DNA from: Adiantum capillus-veneris
Taxonomy: Eukaryota > Streptophyta > Polypodiopsida > Polypodiales > Pteridaceae
NCBI GenBank assembly: GCA_014529385.2
Contig: CM043950.1
Location: forward strand, 80,862,343 to 80,926,342
Direction of reading: 5' to 3'
Length of the DNA: 64,000 nucleotides
Position 1 is the stretch's first letter. Each line of letters starts with the position of its first letter. A program made the position numbers and the translations under genes. The notes below the pieces were generated by a model, which was given only the letters and a program-made list of their open reading frames with translations, had not been told where the DNA came from and made no database searches. Below, one piece after another: positions 21,923 to 33,916 of the stretch.

Positions 21923-22527
21923 TGTAAGACTTGCAGTCCTAGCGCATAATGATTAGTCACATTCATAATTATGATTTACGTTAACATGCTAATTTAAAAT
22001 TGACATTAATGTACAACATAACACAAAATAGCTAGATTGACAATGTGTGTATATAGTTTGTACAATGAGCTATGTGCTTATATAGCACTTAGGAGAGTGT
22101 AGCATCAAGCTACATGTCCTAATACAGGGCATAGGAGGTGTCACTCTTAGATAAGAGGTACTGAGGCACATTGGTAGTCATGAAAAGTGTAGGATTGCTT
22201 CCCACTAGAGTGCGTGAGAGTAGCACCTTTAAAGATAGTTCACATAGGCATAGGATGGAAGTACACACCATATTAGTGAATTTGGGAATTTCCCAATTCC
22301 CATTTTCAAAATGATCTTAAGATTTGACCACATGGGCAAATCTTAGCCAAAGTTTTGAGAGCATGTCTCGAAAGATATTTTCAAGTACTATCTTGTGGGA
22401 GGATTTGGCTTGAAAAAATAGTTTGAGATTTTTACATATGGCCAAACCTTCAAGACATTGGTGATTCCCAAATTGCCTCTAAAGTCTCAAACTCTCTAAT
22501 ATGGTGTAGGTTTAAATCATAATAACA
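21923..22527 (-). repeat. left inverted arm of the 2.93-kb insertion
   Basis: The reverse complement aligns to 24486-24853 through blocks such as TACTTCCATCCTATGCC, GCACTCTAGTGGG, TACCTCTTATCTAAGA, CTACACTCTCCTAAGTGC and AAGTCTTACA. It contains the MITE-like insertion at 22264-22506. Confidence 0.85.
22264..22506. mobile_element. MITE-like insertion (243 bp) inside the left arm
   Basis: The ends are CACCATATTAG and CTAATATGGTG, a perfect 11-bp inverted pair (two extra bases on the left), flanked by TA on both sides (22262-22263 and 22507-22508). Subterminal AATTTGGGAAT recurs inverted as ATTCCCAAATT. The right arm has the uninterrupted site (GGATGGAAGTAGGTTTAAAT in complement), so it serves as the empty allele. 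A TA target fits Tc1/mariner (Stowaway-like) elements. Confidence 0.75.
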
Positions 22528-22593
22528 ACTGTTGATGGGATGTGGTGGTGGGTGCAATGAAGTTCAAGGAGGTTTGAAGGCTAGAGCATCCAT

Positions 22594-22638
22594 AGACACA
22601 CACACACACAGTAGAGAGAGAGGGAGAGAGAGAGAGAG
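22594..22638. repeat. (CA)n then (GA)n microsatellite
   Basis: CACACACACACAGTAGAGAG runs into GGGAGAGAGAGAGAG within the interior of the 2.93-kb insertion. Confidence 0.85.
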
Positions 22639-24474
22639 CTTTCAATACAATAATGTACAATCCAATATGTTTATAGCATATATGTTATCACTCATATACA
22701 AAAGGAGGGGTTTATGTACAAAAGGTTCATAGCCGATATCCGACAGCTCACATCTCCAAGTGGATTTCAAAATGGCTACACACATATATGTATTATGTGT
22801 CACATCAAAACTTGCACTAGGTGTCAAAGGAGTATCAAATCTTAATGTAAGTCTAATTATTATTATTATTAATTATAAATATCATTTATTTTTAGCCCAT
22901 TCCATTGCACTCTTAATTGCACCCATAATCACCTCTTTTCAGCACGTGTAGCACTTCCATTTGATTCTCTATCATTAGAGTGTGACATGTGTGTGTGTGG
23001 CTTAGAAACAAAGACTCTTTAGTACCCTTGAAAAAGGTCTTTGACAACGTGTGGCTCTATAAGAGCTTCTCACACAACAAGACAAAAGATTATTTTGCCT
23101 TATGGGATCCCAAAGCCTAAATGCTTCCTAATCCTTGTCATCATCAGATTGGCTTGTAGTGGTTACTCGTCAATTGTCCTTGCACACCTTTCTTCCATTC
23201 AATTGAAGGACCCCAATCTGCATATGAACTTGGTCTTTGATACCCGGAGCCTTGATTGCCATAACTTTGCTTTTTCTGGTAGGAGAATGCTCAATTGAGC
23301 AGACAAAGGCCTACCGCCTACCCACAATGCTTTCGCTATCAGGTGATTTCATCACCTTGTAACCTATACACATAGTGTGTTGCCATCATTTGCAACCGCC
23401 CCCCGCATCATCCATCACCTACCTCAACCTGTGAAGTAAAGTTCTCCAACATTACCCAATTCCATCACGTGGTTGTGGTATCACTCATCATGTGCTCGCC
23501 AATATAATCGATGATTATATTGCACTAAGGTCATCAACATGTGAAGGTGGAGTCTTTTGAAAAGCCACTCTACAACTAGCCCTGTCTGGCTCTTGTCACT
23601 ACTTTCATTATCTTCCCCTAACCTTGCTACCTATGGCCAGTTGCATCTGCAAAGAACTGCACACTTGATACATGTGCTTTATGTCGCCTTCTGCTAGGTT
23701 ATAGTTTTTTTTTTCAAATTGATTTTATTTTAAGCTCCAGTGCTCACACTGCTCTCCCTTCCGGTAACACTTCAAGTGTCTTTGTACAAGACCCTGCTCC
23801 CACGAAGCACCTTTGTCCAACGGCTAGTAAGTCTCAAAACCCTAGGCCTCAAGGCCCTTTCACACAAAGAACAAAGCGTATCATCCTTCTTGTTGAGCGT
23901 TGTATATATCCTTTTGCAAGCATGCATTTTATATTTGAGTGTGTTCAAGGCATAATTGATAAAATGGATTACTTTATGTTATGTATGCCAAATCTATCTT
24001 CCAAAGATGTACGGGTTTACATACATTGCCTACACAATGAGTGTATGGTAAGACCCCCCATTATCATGAGCACACACATGAGCATTGTAGGAAAAATGTA
24101 TGGGTGTTTATGTCATTAGCCATGGAGCTTGCATCTTCAACACAATGGACCAATGAAAATCAGCATAACAACATGACGACAATGTACAAATTTGACATGG
24201 ACAATAATGAACGAGAACAACAACATGATGAACGACGATCACATTACGCCAATGATGAACCATGAATCCCTACACACTAAAACTCTATCTCCACTCGCAT
24301 GATGTATCTGAATGTGAGTAAAACATGATGTATCCAGTATGAGAACCATGTTTATGCATCCAGATGTGAACCCATGCACCTATCTAAGGAAGCCTTGTAT
24401 GAACCATGACCTGTTGAATTCATTGAGACCCAAACATGATGTATCTTAGGCAATCCTAGGATGAAATCAGGTTT
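22639..24474. other. interior of the 2.93-kb insertion
   Basis: Only short frames; no transposase, RT or integrase motif found on either strand. The TGATGTATC motif recurs three times near 24302-24436. Confidence 0.5.
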
Positions 24475-24484
24475 GAAGGGGTGA
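24475..24484 (+). other. purine tract before the right arm
   Basis: GAAGGGGTGA precedes TGTTAGGATTTAAACC, the standard PPT/3' LTR arrangement of Copia-type elements. No equivalent tract borders the left arm. Confidence 0.55.
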
Positions 24485-24485
24485 T

Positions 24486-24853
24486 TGTTAGGATTTAAAC
24501 CTACTTCCATCCTATGCCTTTGTGAACTATCCCTAACGGTGCTACCTCTAACGCACTCTAGTGGGGAGAAGCCCTACACTTTGCATTACTACCAATGTGT
24601 CACAATACCTCTTATCTAAGAATGCCACCTCCTATGCCATGTATTAGGACATGTGTCCCAACATGTGGATTGATGCTACACTCTCCTAAGTGCTATATTA
24701 AGCACATAGCTCATTATACAAACTATATATGCATATTATCAATCTATCTATTTTGTACATTGATTGCTTACGTCAATTTTAAATTATCACCTTAACATAA
24801 ATCCTTATTATGAACATGACTAATCATTATCTGCCATAATTTTAAGTCTTACA
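24486..24853 (+). repeat. right inverted arm, LTR-like (368 bp)
   Basis: Starts TGTTAGGATTTAAACC and ends AAGTCTTACA (TG...CA). It is uninterrupted, unlike the left arm. Confidence 0.82.
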
Positions 24854-24858
24854 TCCAT

Positions 24859-25270
24859 GACTTGACCCAAAATAGTTTTGCATCATCTCGAGCCCAGTAA
24901 GCTGAGCAAACGTGCTTTGAATTGTGATGTTGCACCATCTGACCATACCCAATGTCTCTTCAAACAAAAACCATGGTCCTTCAACCACTAGTTATGCAGT
25001 AGAAAGCAGTGTTGCACAAATAATGCTTCATGCACATTGTCATCAAATATATAGAAATGGAGAATTTTTTGAATGTCTCCCATTCTTGAATGCACATAGC
25101 AGATGTGGAGCAAAATGCTCACCTCACTAGAATACCAACACATAGATTGGATTTCATTTTGAATTTCAAAACTATAATTTTTAGCAAAGTCCACCATGGA
25201 GACAACGATGTCCTCCATGTACTCCATACCTTCCTTGCCACATTTGATTGAAATCCTCTTTGATGTAACA
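24859..25270 (-). pseudogene. HGKG gene, upstream exon part
   Basis: Minus-strand reading: CGKEGMEYMEDIVVSMV, FEIQNEIQSMCWYSSEVSILLH, HEALFVQHCFLLHN, a TAG, WLKDHGF, HWVWSDGATSQFKA, then after a one-base frameshift AQLTGLEMMQNYFGSS, which runs straight into the insertion at 24853. Deleting the insertion and one TCCAT copy joins NYFGSS to HGKGEHGG in frame. The VQxEIQSMxW...HCFxLHW...HxVWSDG order agrees with the same uncharacterised family. The upstream end is not resolved. Confidence 0.6.
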
Positions 25271-25689
25271 GCTTATGTGCGTGATACTCGCAACAACATG
25301 TATTACAGAAATTTCAATTGATGATTCTTACCCCAAATCGTGTGGACTATAGTTTTGTGAGACTCTACTAGTTCCAATGCCGGTCAAACCTTCATCTTGT
25401 AGGTCATCAGAAGCTATATGCATTGCTTCTAGCATATTTAAGGGTACGAGTGGTGGCATTTCATCCCCCTGAAGTGTTACCTAGGTCGTCCCCCTGTTTC
25501 CCCGAGTGTCTATGGTTGTTGCTAAGTGGACCCAATCCACATTGTTTGACTCAGTCATCCGAGGTAGTACATCCATATAAGGAGAATCTTCGCCAACATC
25601 ACTGTCCACTTTACATGTGTAACAATACTGCAATGGGGTCGAGTGAACTGTGGTGTCATATCTATGATCAATTATAAACCTGTTTCCTA
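25271..25689. other. unassigned spacer
   Basis: It lies between the HGKG gene fragment and element G. No supported gene. Confidence 0.5.
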
Positions 25690-25699
25690 GAGGATATGC

Positions 25700-26205
25700 T
25701 CAACCAGTTAAGAGATCCACTCGAATGAGAGAATCTTGGAACTGCAAGTAGACATGGTTTTTAGACCAGTCATGCACCATTTTTTCTTCCCTCATGAAAG
25801 GATGTCCTAATATCATCTCAGATGCCATAGTGTGCTTGGACAAATCCATAACAATGAAGGTATTTCTATTTTATGTCCAAAGACCTTGATCTTGAGATCT
25901 TCTAGCATCCCAATAGGTTTAACAATAGAACCATTCACCATCTTTACTACTACATCTTTAACAAGGTGAGGTCTTCCCATAGCTTCCCATCAATTTTTAC
26001 TCACAATGCTAACCCTAGTGCCACCATCAAGGATTACCTTCACATTTAATCCCTTGGTAGTGATTGGTATGGTTGCATTGGATTGATCACCCTCAAAGTA
26101 TTGTCCCAACTTGTTAACAGGTATTTCTACAATAGGGTTCTCATCTAGGTTGGGTTGTGGATCTAAGTGTTCCTCCTCTATTGGCAGCTCCCTAGCTCCA
26201 TCCAT
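25700..26205 (-). pseudogene. element G protease region
   Basis: The frame holds IPVNKLGQYFEG (matching VPLNKVGEYYEG of F), then VILDGGTRVSIVSKN, the catalytic loop in D-G-G form, and a stop at 25990-25992. In other frames the downstream text is still F-like (ILGHPFM, MVHDW, HVYL). It is broken and inactive. Confidence 0.65.
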
Positions 26206-26261
26206 CTGTGCAAATTGTGGTAGCCCAACCTTCAGTTCTTCATTGAGGAAATCTTGAAGAG

Positions 26262-29200
26262 CTAAGAATAGCTCGGGTCTCCATATAGTTTGTACATGAT
26301 GGTGGTTCTAACTTTTGAAGCCATGAAATCCACCAATTTAGCAATATTTAATGGCACCTTTTGGGCTTCAGTCCCTTGACGTGGGAAAGATGGGATCTCC
26401 ATTTCTTTGATAGGGTCAGGTAGTCCCTTTGTGAACATTCTTTCCAACAGAAGTGAGTACGCCCACTTTACCATGACTTTAAGTCACTTTCTTCTTGGAT
26501 GACACTAGGTACGGCTAGGGGTCTATGGACTTTGTAAGGTTGTTGTTGCGTAGGGAACAATGTGTCTGTAATCTGGATCTGCCTAGGTGTTGGTTCTAGA
26601 TCCTTTTGGGTATCTTCTACCAAACTTCTTAATTGCTTGACTCGCTCGATCTCCTCTGTAGGCTTTGGATAAGTTCCTATCTTCTTTTTGGATCGTGGCC
26701 ATTGTGGCTCGTGACGATCTTATTTGTTGGTTTCTTTATTAGTGGTCATTTTTTATCTCCATGGTTTCACCTGAATCAAAATCCTCTACAACATCATTGA
26801 TATATACGGAGTCGTCACCAGTCCCTATGTTGGTCTTTGAACTGGGGTCTGACTTTGCTGCTTTTTGCAATCTCTTCCTTTGTGTTTTCTTCTTCTTTTG
26901 AGTTTGGGAAATTGATGCCTTGTCTCTTTCTTCAAGAATATAATTTTGTTTTTGGAGCATCGATCGTGTGAGTACGTTTACTAGTACCACAGGTGTACTT
27001 TGTGATGGCTCCTTGGTAACCTCAATCAAGTTTAATGGCACGAACTTCGGTGCATTTGGATTATTTAGACATTGGGAAATCAAAGGATCTATGCCACATC
27101 GATTACACATGAGTATTGGCATTGTAGATGTGCTCACTTGATTGGTTTGCATTAGTATGTCATTCTTTTGTAGTCTAATAGGACACTCGGTCACACGATG
27201 TGGGACTCCACACTCATAGCATTGAAGAGGTGGTCTCTTGGAAGTGTAATTGATATTTTGGCCTCTTGCAGCAAGAGCATTGACTTGATAGACAGGTTTG
27301 ACTTGTCCCCAATAGTCCTCCATGTAGTACTGTAGACTTTCTTCAAGTGCATCAATCCCATAGGCAATATTAGGGTCTATATCTTCCTCACAGCCTTCCA
27401 AACAAGCAATAGATGACTCACAAGCCACTTGGTTCACATGTATGATTCTTGAACGTGGTGGATGCAGTCCTAGCACTAGAGGTGGTAAAGGTATTGTTTG
27501 AACAACATTTGGGCCCTAGGGATCATGTGTTGTGATGTTTGTTCAAGAGGTGGGGACGACATCAACGTAGACACTCATGGTGTGTATGTCCATGCTAAGG
27601 TTAGTCTATTGGCCATCACGCGCTTAAATACTATGCAATCCTTAGCTTGATGACCATACCTCCCCCACAAGCATTGCAATTCCCATTGAATTTTACTCTA
27701 AAAGTAGGGCATTCACTGGTACTATGTGGACCATAGCATACTAAGCACCATTGTTGCTCCCTTCTTGGATACATATGATTGTTTTTTGGAGCACGATTGT
27801 CTCCAAGACTCTCTTGAATGGACTTGGTGAGACCTACTAAGTCATCTCAGATATCTCTGACTCCTTAGCAATAGGCTTTAGGTTCATTGGCTGATGCCCC
27901 AATGCTTGCCAGCTAGTAGATTTAGGCTCAACAGACACTCTTTCTCCTTGAATCATTAAGTTATCCTCCAATTGGATCGCATTGGTGGTGACTTCTTCCC
28001 AAATCGTGATACCTCTAATGACTAGGCCATTGTAGATACTCTCATGTTGTAATCCCCTAATGAATCTATCAAGCAATTGGTTATTATTGAAGTGCTCATT
28101 TGGATTACAACGAGAATTCAAGTGCTTCAAGCAAGTAAAAATGTCTCTCATCGACTCTCGTTCCTCTTGTTGGGCTTTCTAGAGCTGAGATGCTACACCC
28201 CAAAGCACTCCCTCATGTATGTATTCTTTTAAGAACAGTCTCCTTAGAGTAGGGTAAATTGTTTTTTCGTCCACCCTTAGGGTTCTATACCAATCCCTAG
28301 CCTTCCCACTTAAGGTTGGGCTTAAAGAATTACTCTTATGCAGGTCACATCCTCGTCTCCACTAAATTTTTGTGTGAGCTTGGCTATTTGTACTGCCTTA
28401 CTTCTAGGCTCTCTATCAGGTGTGTTACGCATATTCTCAGCAATAGATCCACTGATGGTTTGCTGCCAAATCTCCTAAATAAGCAGGTATAGTGGCCGCA
28501 GGTGCAGGCGCTCTTGGAACTACATGTGGGATGGGAGTTGGACTTGGCCTTGGAATACGCGTGGTCCTCGGGTCCCATACCTTGTATGGTGGTGTACCAC
28601 ATGGTGGTCCCAAGTTCATGGGTGTGGCCCTAGGCATAGACGGTGCCGGATACGACATGCTATTGCTAAATGGTATGGCCCCACTTGAATAAGAGCTCGG
28701 ATAATTCCATCGTGGAGTGTGAGCCCTTGGCATAATTGGGGGTGTGGGAGCTACGTGGGCGTGAGGTGCAACAAGTACATAGGCTTGATGCATGTGTTAC
28801 TAGGTAGCAGTGTAGTGCTAACAAACGAGGGCCAAGGTGTACTTTTTGTACATCATAGTAGGTATCGTAGTCATAGTGTCTCCAAGAGATAGATGAGCTA
28901 GATCTGGTAAAGTAAAACTACTACTTGTGGCTTCAGACTGTACCAAAACTATAGGCGACACAATATATGAAGGATCCATTGGACTCAGTGAAGGAGTTTC
29001 CATCTATGATCATGTTGGTTGTTTGGCCTTGCCCGTATCTAAGAATATCATAAGGCCCATTGAAGGAATGTTAATCCCTCGGTTTTGCCTCTCTGATTGG
29101 ATGATGCTATGGATGACATTGCAGACCATCTGTTGCCGCTCCTCTAGACTTGTGGTACTAGAAGTAGATTGTACAACTTCTCACCAACCTACATGGTATG

Positions 29201-29870
29201 TGTAGCCCGTATACAGGTGAGTCAAGGTTTCAGTTTTTAGGTCATATTCCCAATTTTTGCTGAGAAATAACCCTTCTAGGCCCGGCGTACTAGAGGTTTC
29301 CCTTGAGGTGGAAGCATTGTTGTTCCCCACAGTTTGACCCACATTGCCTGTTGTCCAAGGGGTCTTTCCCTTCATGGCTCGGTGTTGTTTTAGGAAACTC
29401 TCCATTTCCTCTCTCCCTAGCCTCTTGCATATAGTGCTTAACTTCTTGCACCTCCGCAAGACTCCTACCATCGGGTAGTAGAACTTCGGGGGTGATTGCT
29501 TTACAGGGTCTTCCATGAAAGCAAGGGGTAGGATATTGACATGGACACTCTTGGGGAGTATAGGCTCCCCCTAAGATATCAAAGGAAAATCTACCTCTCC
29601 CTCACCTTTGTTAACTTCACTAGCCGCAGGTTCAGAGCGAGTAGCTCTACTAAAGGTTTCTATAAAGAGATTAAACACACTAGATCCATGCTGTGGAGCC
29701 CAGATAGGTACATTTTCATTTACTTGCTTGTGGTTTGGTGTAGAATTCCATTCCATAATATCATAGTCACATGAAGAGTCACTAGCCGCTATGTTTGGGT
29801 CTTGGGTTGTACTACCTTGTGTCCTTGGCGAAGGCCCAGAACCTAAGGTAGGTGGGCATTGAGAATCCAT
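26262..29870 (-). pseudogene. element G Gag, fragmented
   Basis: A plausible start is ATG 29870 (MDSQCPPTLG). A Pro-rich segment (28793-28437) precedes a Gag core (text near 28330-28140 reads ARDWYRTLRV...LRRLFLKEYI, and 28130-27840 holds CNPNEHFNNNQLLDRFIRGLQ). Two zinc knuckles follow: CYECGVPHRVTEC at 27183-27221 and CNRCGIDPLISQC at 27069-27107, the latter with His replaced by Pro. Then comes a Lys/Gln-rich basic stretch. Stops and frameshifts break it into at least six pieces. It is homologous to F Gag, notably VNVLTRSMLQKQ against VQVVTRAQAQKK. Confidence 0.68.
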
Positions 29871-30635
29871 GTAAGTCGAAGTGCTTGCTAGTTTCTTGGC
29901 CTCTATCACACAACTAGAGTGCAGATGCATGTGCCTTCGGCATCCTACAAGCATCAACAAATACCCTCGAAGGTCAACCGCTTGATTTTTTAGGCGTTTT
30001 TCACCCCCTTTTCACTCGTTTGTTGATGTTTTTAAATGTATTTTTACGATCGGTTTTTGGATTAGAGCGTGTGATAGATCAAAACAAGCGCATCGCTCAG
30101 GGGGTTGTGGTGTGCTTTACAACACAGTGCTCGATTACTTGAAACTCCGATAGTCCTCAAAAGGGTCGATCTTTACGTAGGCATGAGGCTAAAATAAGGA
30201 AGTCTAAAGGGTGGCTGACGCCTACTGAGCCGCTTGGTCTTGGGCTTGGGGAATGTTCCCGATCCTGGTCCTTCCTTTTAAATAAATAAATTTTTTTTTT
30301 GGAGAATAAGTTTGCCACGGTCGCACCGTGCGTGCGCACACACACACCTAACCCACCTACTTGCAACTAACAGAGCTACTCTTACACACTGATTAACATA
30401 GTACTACAACAACTAATTAACTAACAGCTCTACTTATTGCACCTTACAGATCTAACATTATAGATCTAATACCTTAAATCTAACACCTTATTAACAAAAA
30501 AAAGATACACTACAGTAGCAACAAAGTTCACAAATCCTTCTCAACAGCCACACACCTTCTTTCTCTACCTTTCCTACATCTCACATTGCACCACAAAGCA
30601 ACATAGAGTGCTATTTGAGCTTAGTGCAAGGCATT

Positions 30636-30652
30636 TCTCGGTAGTGGCACCA
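30636..30652 (-). other. primer binding site of element G
   Basis: On the minus strand TGGTGCCACTACCGAGA follows the LTR end GCGCACA after four bases. It aligns to the F primer site with transitions at several positions. Confidence 0.6.
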
Positions 30653-30656
30653 AAAA

Positions 30657-31294
30657 TGTGCGCATCTTTTGAAAGTGTCAAAGCAAGGAACTTGCCGTAC
30701 ACTATGTGCGAGCCACAAATGGCTACAAGCACACAACTTGATTAATCTAGCAAGCTCAAGAGAGCAAGGGTGTGTCATTCACTACCCTATGCTCACCTTC
30801 GTGAAGGATTTCTCATCGCGAAGAAGAGGGAGCTACTGCCGTGCCACGCTCAACCGCCTTGACGCCACCATGTCATCGCAATGCTCTCTCTCTCTCTCTC
30901 ACACATACACACACACACACACACAAGGAGATGAAGAAGAAGATGGAGATGGACCAAGAGCACTCTTCAATTACACAAATGAGAGAATGAATGATTTTTA
31001 GGTTTACGTGAATTTTATATGAGCTCGCCGATTCACACTTAGCCAACTAACCCTTGAATGTTGCAGTTAGAGTGCACCTCTCATTGGCGATCACTCTTAC
31101 TCTTTTCCCATTGGACCGACAAGCTCGGCCCATGACTACTAAAAGTGAACGCCGGTGGTTAACAAAGAAAGGGTTTCAAAAGACTCAAACTTGGTAGAAG
31201 CTAAAGCTATGCAAAATCTATACAATGTCACTCTTCAATAAAAACAATGAGCTCAAAAAGCTATACACAAATCACCACCCATCAATTCCTAACA
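30657..31294 (-). repeat. 5' LTR of element G (about 638 bp)
   Basis: Begins TGTTAGGAATTGATGG (31294) and ends GCGCACA (30657) on the minus strand. It contains a TATA-like CATATAAAATT (about 31010) and a CT/CA microsatellite (30886-30924). No partner LTR is in the window, so the outer border rests on the TG...CA termini only. Confidence 0.55.
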
Positions 31295-32400
31295 GACAAA
31301 TTCTAACAAAAAGTACAATGGATCTTTCAAAGCAAGCAACTACTGTGCAAAAATTGCAAGCAAAATGTGTAGTTTCATTGTCAACATCTACAGTAGAGAG
31401 TGATCCAAGCAAGGAAGCTACAAAAAGAGTTCAGCCAAGGGAAATAAACACAATAATAGGAGTCAATACAATTGGAATTCTTGAAAATATCATCATTTGT
31501 CAAAGCAAAGGTATGTTACCAAGGGAAGAAAATCTAAGTTTTCAACTAGACAAGAACCTCATGTCTTTTTGCACATGGCTAAAATGTGATCAACCACAAC
31601 TACTAAATGCTTCAAAATTCATCAGCATGTTTGGAAACAAACGAGGATAATGCTGAGGATAGTGTCTATCATCATTCAGATAGATTTTCACATCCTAGAA
31701 GATCAATTTCATGTGATGATAGTAAAGGATGTACAGGAGGACGACATTGTTTTGGGAATGCCACTAGCCCAGACAATTCTAGAGATACAATGTTTTACAA
31801 ATGTAAAAATTAGGTCTAGGTACCAAAACTAAAGATCTCAGCATATGAAGTGAATTCAGAACCCTCCCAAGGAAGAAAGAAAAACAGGTATCGCCATTGA
31901 CAACATTCCAGAAAGCCTTGAAGGAGACAACACAAGCAAACGACATTGAATGGTGCTATGGTCGTGGGTTTCCAAAGGATCTTATTCTTGCACAAGGATT
32001 TTATACAAGACATAAGAGAGTTTGGCTACCAACCAACCAAAGGCCAACTAAAAAGAGGCAGAAAGATCTCAAGAACTCAAAAACAAAGAAAATCAACAAA
32101 GAAGCTACAAGGTAATAGGAAGATTTGGATTCCAAAGTATTCCAATGATCCTTTTCATGCTTCAAACGGGGACAATCAACAAAGGCCTATAACAACATCA
32201 AAGAGCACTTTTCCATGAGCGTATTTGGAGAATCAAATAAATGGAGTCTTCACAGTCAAAGAAGGATAGGACAACCATAAAAATTACAAATTCAAAGGTG
32301 ATTAAGCAAGTATGGAAAATAAAACCTTCATTGCCTATTTGGTCCTTCAATAATCCACTTTTTGGGGATCTATGCTCACTTATACTAGAAGAACGTTTGT
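31295..32400 (+). pseudogene. plus-strand remnant with W-[IL]-P-K motifs, related to element F
   Basis: Broken frames carry a protease-like VLGMPLAQTILEIQ (about 31758-31800), then RVWLPTNQ (32016-32039), RKIWIPKYS (32117-32143) and a further KQVWKIK (about 32305) in a Lys/Gln-rich context. This is the same order, protease then tryptophan motifs, as in F. The copy is heavily degraded. Its ends are unclear; it begins where the LTR of G stops. Confidence 0.5.
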
Positions 32401-33916
32401 AGTAATCACGTGATGTAAAAAGTCAAGTCGCTAAGATGCAAAAAACACTCTTTAGCATAGTAAGAGTCGAGCTCTTGAGCCACAAAATGAACAAAGCACT
32501 AGCCACGAATCCTCATGTCTTAATAAACATTGTGCTAAGAGTCATAGTTATTACGCTTATTCTCGAACTATAAAAGTTGAGCTATCTAATTCATGTAACT
32601 CGTGCTAGGAGAGATAAGCATAAGAGTCAAAGTATATTAGCTTAACAATGGTGGAGTGCCGTAGAGTCCTACTTTCATGCACATTGCAGAGTAAAATGAG
32701 AGCACAAAGCTTCAACAACAAAAACACTTCTCAAAGGGGTGCCAACTTGTAAGACATGTCATATGTTTTTATAGCTACACCTCCTTTTTGAAAAACCCCT
32801 CAAAAATCTTTCTTGCACACCATATTGTTTTTAAGAATTTATGTGTATGTATATAAGATGTCCCATCATTGGACATGTGCATCAGGCACTCTTTATTTGC
32901 TTCCACCCATGCACCTTAATGGAATAAAATAGGGAAACAAAATTTCCATGTTGCTACAACTACAACTAGCTGATGATTTAGAACATATTAGCATGTCTAG
33001 AAACAAACAAGGAGAATGGTGGGGAATAATGTCTATCATTATTGCCATTGTAATGAGATTTTTCTTGACAATACTCTTGTGCAGACATTTCTTGATGCTT
33101 GTTGAGTAAGGCCATGTCAATTAACCAGATTTGACAAAAGACCCAATCCTAGCAGCTACACATCAAGGACGGATACAAAGATTTAACAAAGATTGGAGTT
33201 ACACATTTTTTCAATATGGAGATACAGACTGAAGGAGAGTTACAAGCTATAAAGACTGTGTTGATTAGTATGCTCAAGTAGTAGATATAGTAAACATAGA
33301 GCCTTAAAGGCCTCGGGTGCCTAGACATTGCACAAATTTTAACCCTGGGTATATAAGCCTCATTTGTTGACATCATATTTAATGAAAGCTCATGTGGTGT
33401 ATGGCTATGGAGTCCTTGAGCTCCATGATACTCATGTGTCTTGATTAACACTAATCAATTCTCTTGATTGTCTTTCACTATGCATCTCGTACTCTCTTTT
33501 GATGGTTATTGGTGCCTTGATTAGCTAGATCTCACCTAAGCAGTGGTTAATTACTCTCTAATATTCTTTGATTGCTCTCCATTATTTGTCTGTGTATGTG
33601 GATTTAATTCAATCTTGGTTGTTTATAGATCTATGTGTGTGCACTTGTGATTATTGTGTGGCATCGTAGGATTAGCAATGTTGTGAATCATTGGAATCAT
33701 TGGTGTGTTTGATTGAATTGATTTAGGTGAGGGAAGTGGAAATGGAGATTTCCAATCTTGTGGCTTAGCCACTCCATTGGACAAGGTCACCTCATAGAGT
33801 TAGCCATTCATGTTGCCTTGATTAGCTAACTAACTATGTGAGTGTTTCCATGCCTTATCTGGGTACCTCATCTCTCTAGGTAGACATTGTTTGTTGGTCA
33901 TTTGATCTATGTTGTG
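32401..33916. other. unassigned stretch, possible LTR of the Copia remnant
   Basis: No supported gene. GGGTATATAAGCC at about 33347-33359 is a good TATA box about 560 bp before the Copia gag start, so part of this region may be its LTR and leader. Text near 32975-33070 weakly resembles 31620-31690. Confidence 0.35.

Larger units (their letters stand above)
21923..24853. mobile_element. 2.93-kb insertion with long inverted terminal arms and TCCAT duplication
   Basis: The ends are TGTAAGACTT (21923) and AAGTCTTACA (24853). TCCAT flanks both (21918-21922 and 24854-24858). The arms, 21923-22527 and 24486-24853, are inverted repeats of each other over about 350 bp; the left arm is interrupted by a 243-bp insertion. 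Read inward to outward, each arm looks like an LTR (TGTTA...CTTACA), and the right one is preceded by a purine tract, GAAGGGGTGA. The interior (22528-24485) holds no intact coding frame. It is either a foldback-type transposon or an LTR element whose 5' LTR is inverted. Confidence 0.8.
25690..31294 (-). mobile_element. Element G: decayed Gag-protease element related to F, 3'-truncated
   Basis: Minus orientation: LTR (31294-30657), PBS (30652-30636), leader, gag (about 29870-26260), protease (about 26130-25700), then truncation. The Gag zinc-knuckle type, the basic region after it, the protease and the MVxDW/HVYL extension all follow F. No RT or integrase is visible. The reading frames are broken at many places. 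Confidence 0.75.

Noticed and set aside
22528-24474. Transposase inside the 2.93-kb insertion
   Set aside because: No frame over about 85 codons and no DDE-like or RT-like motif on either strand.
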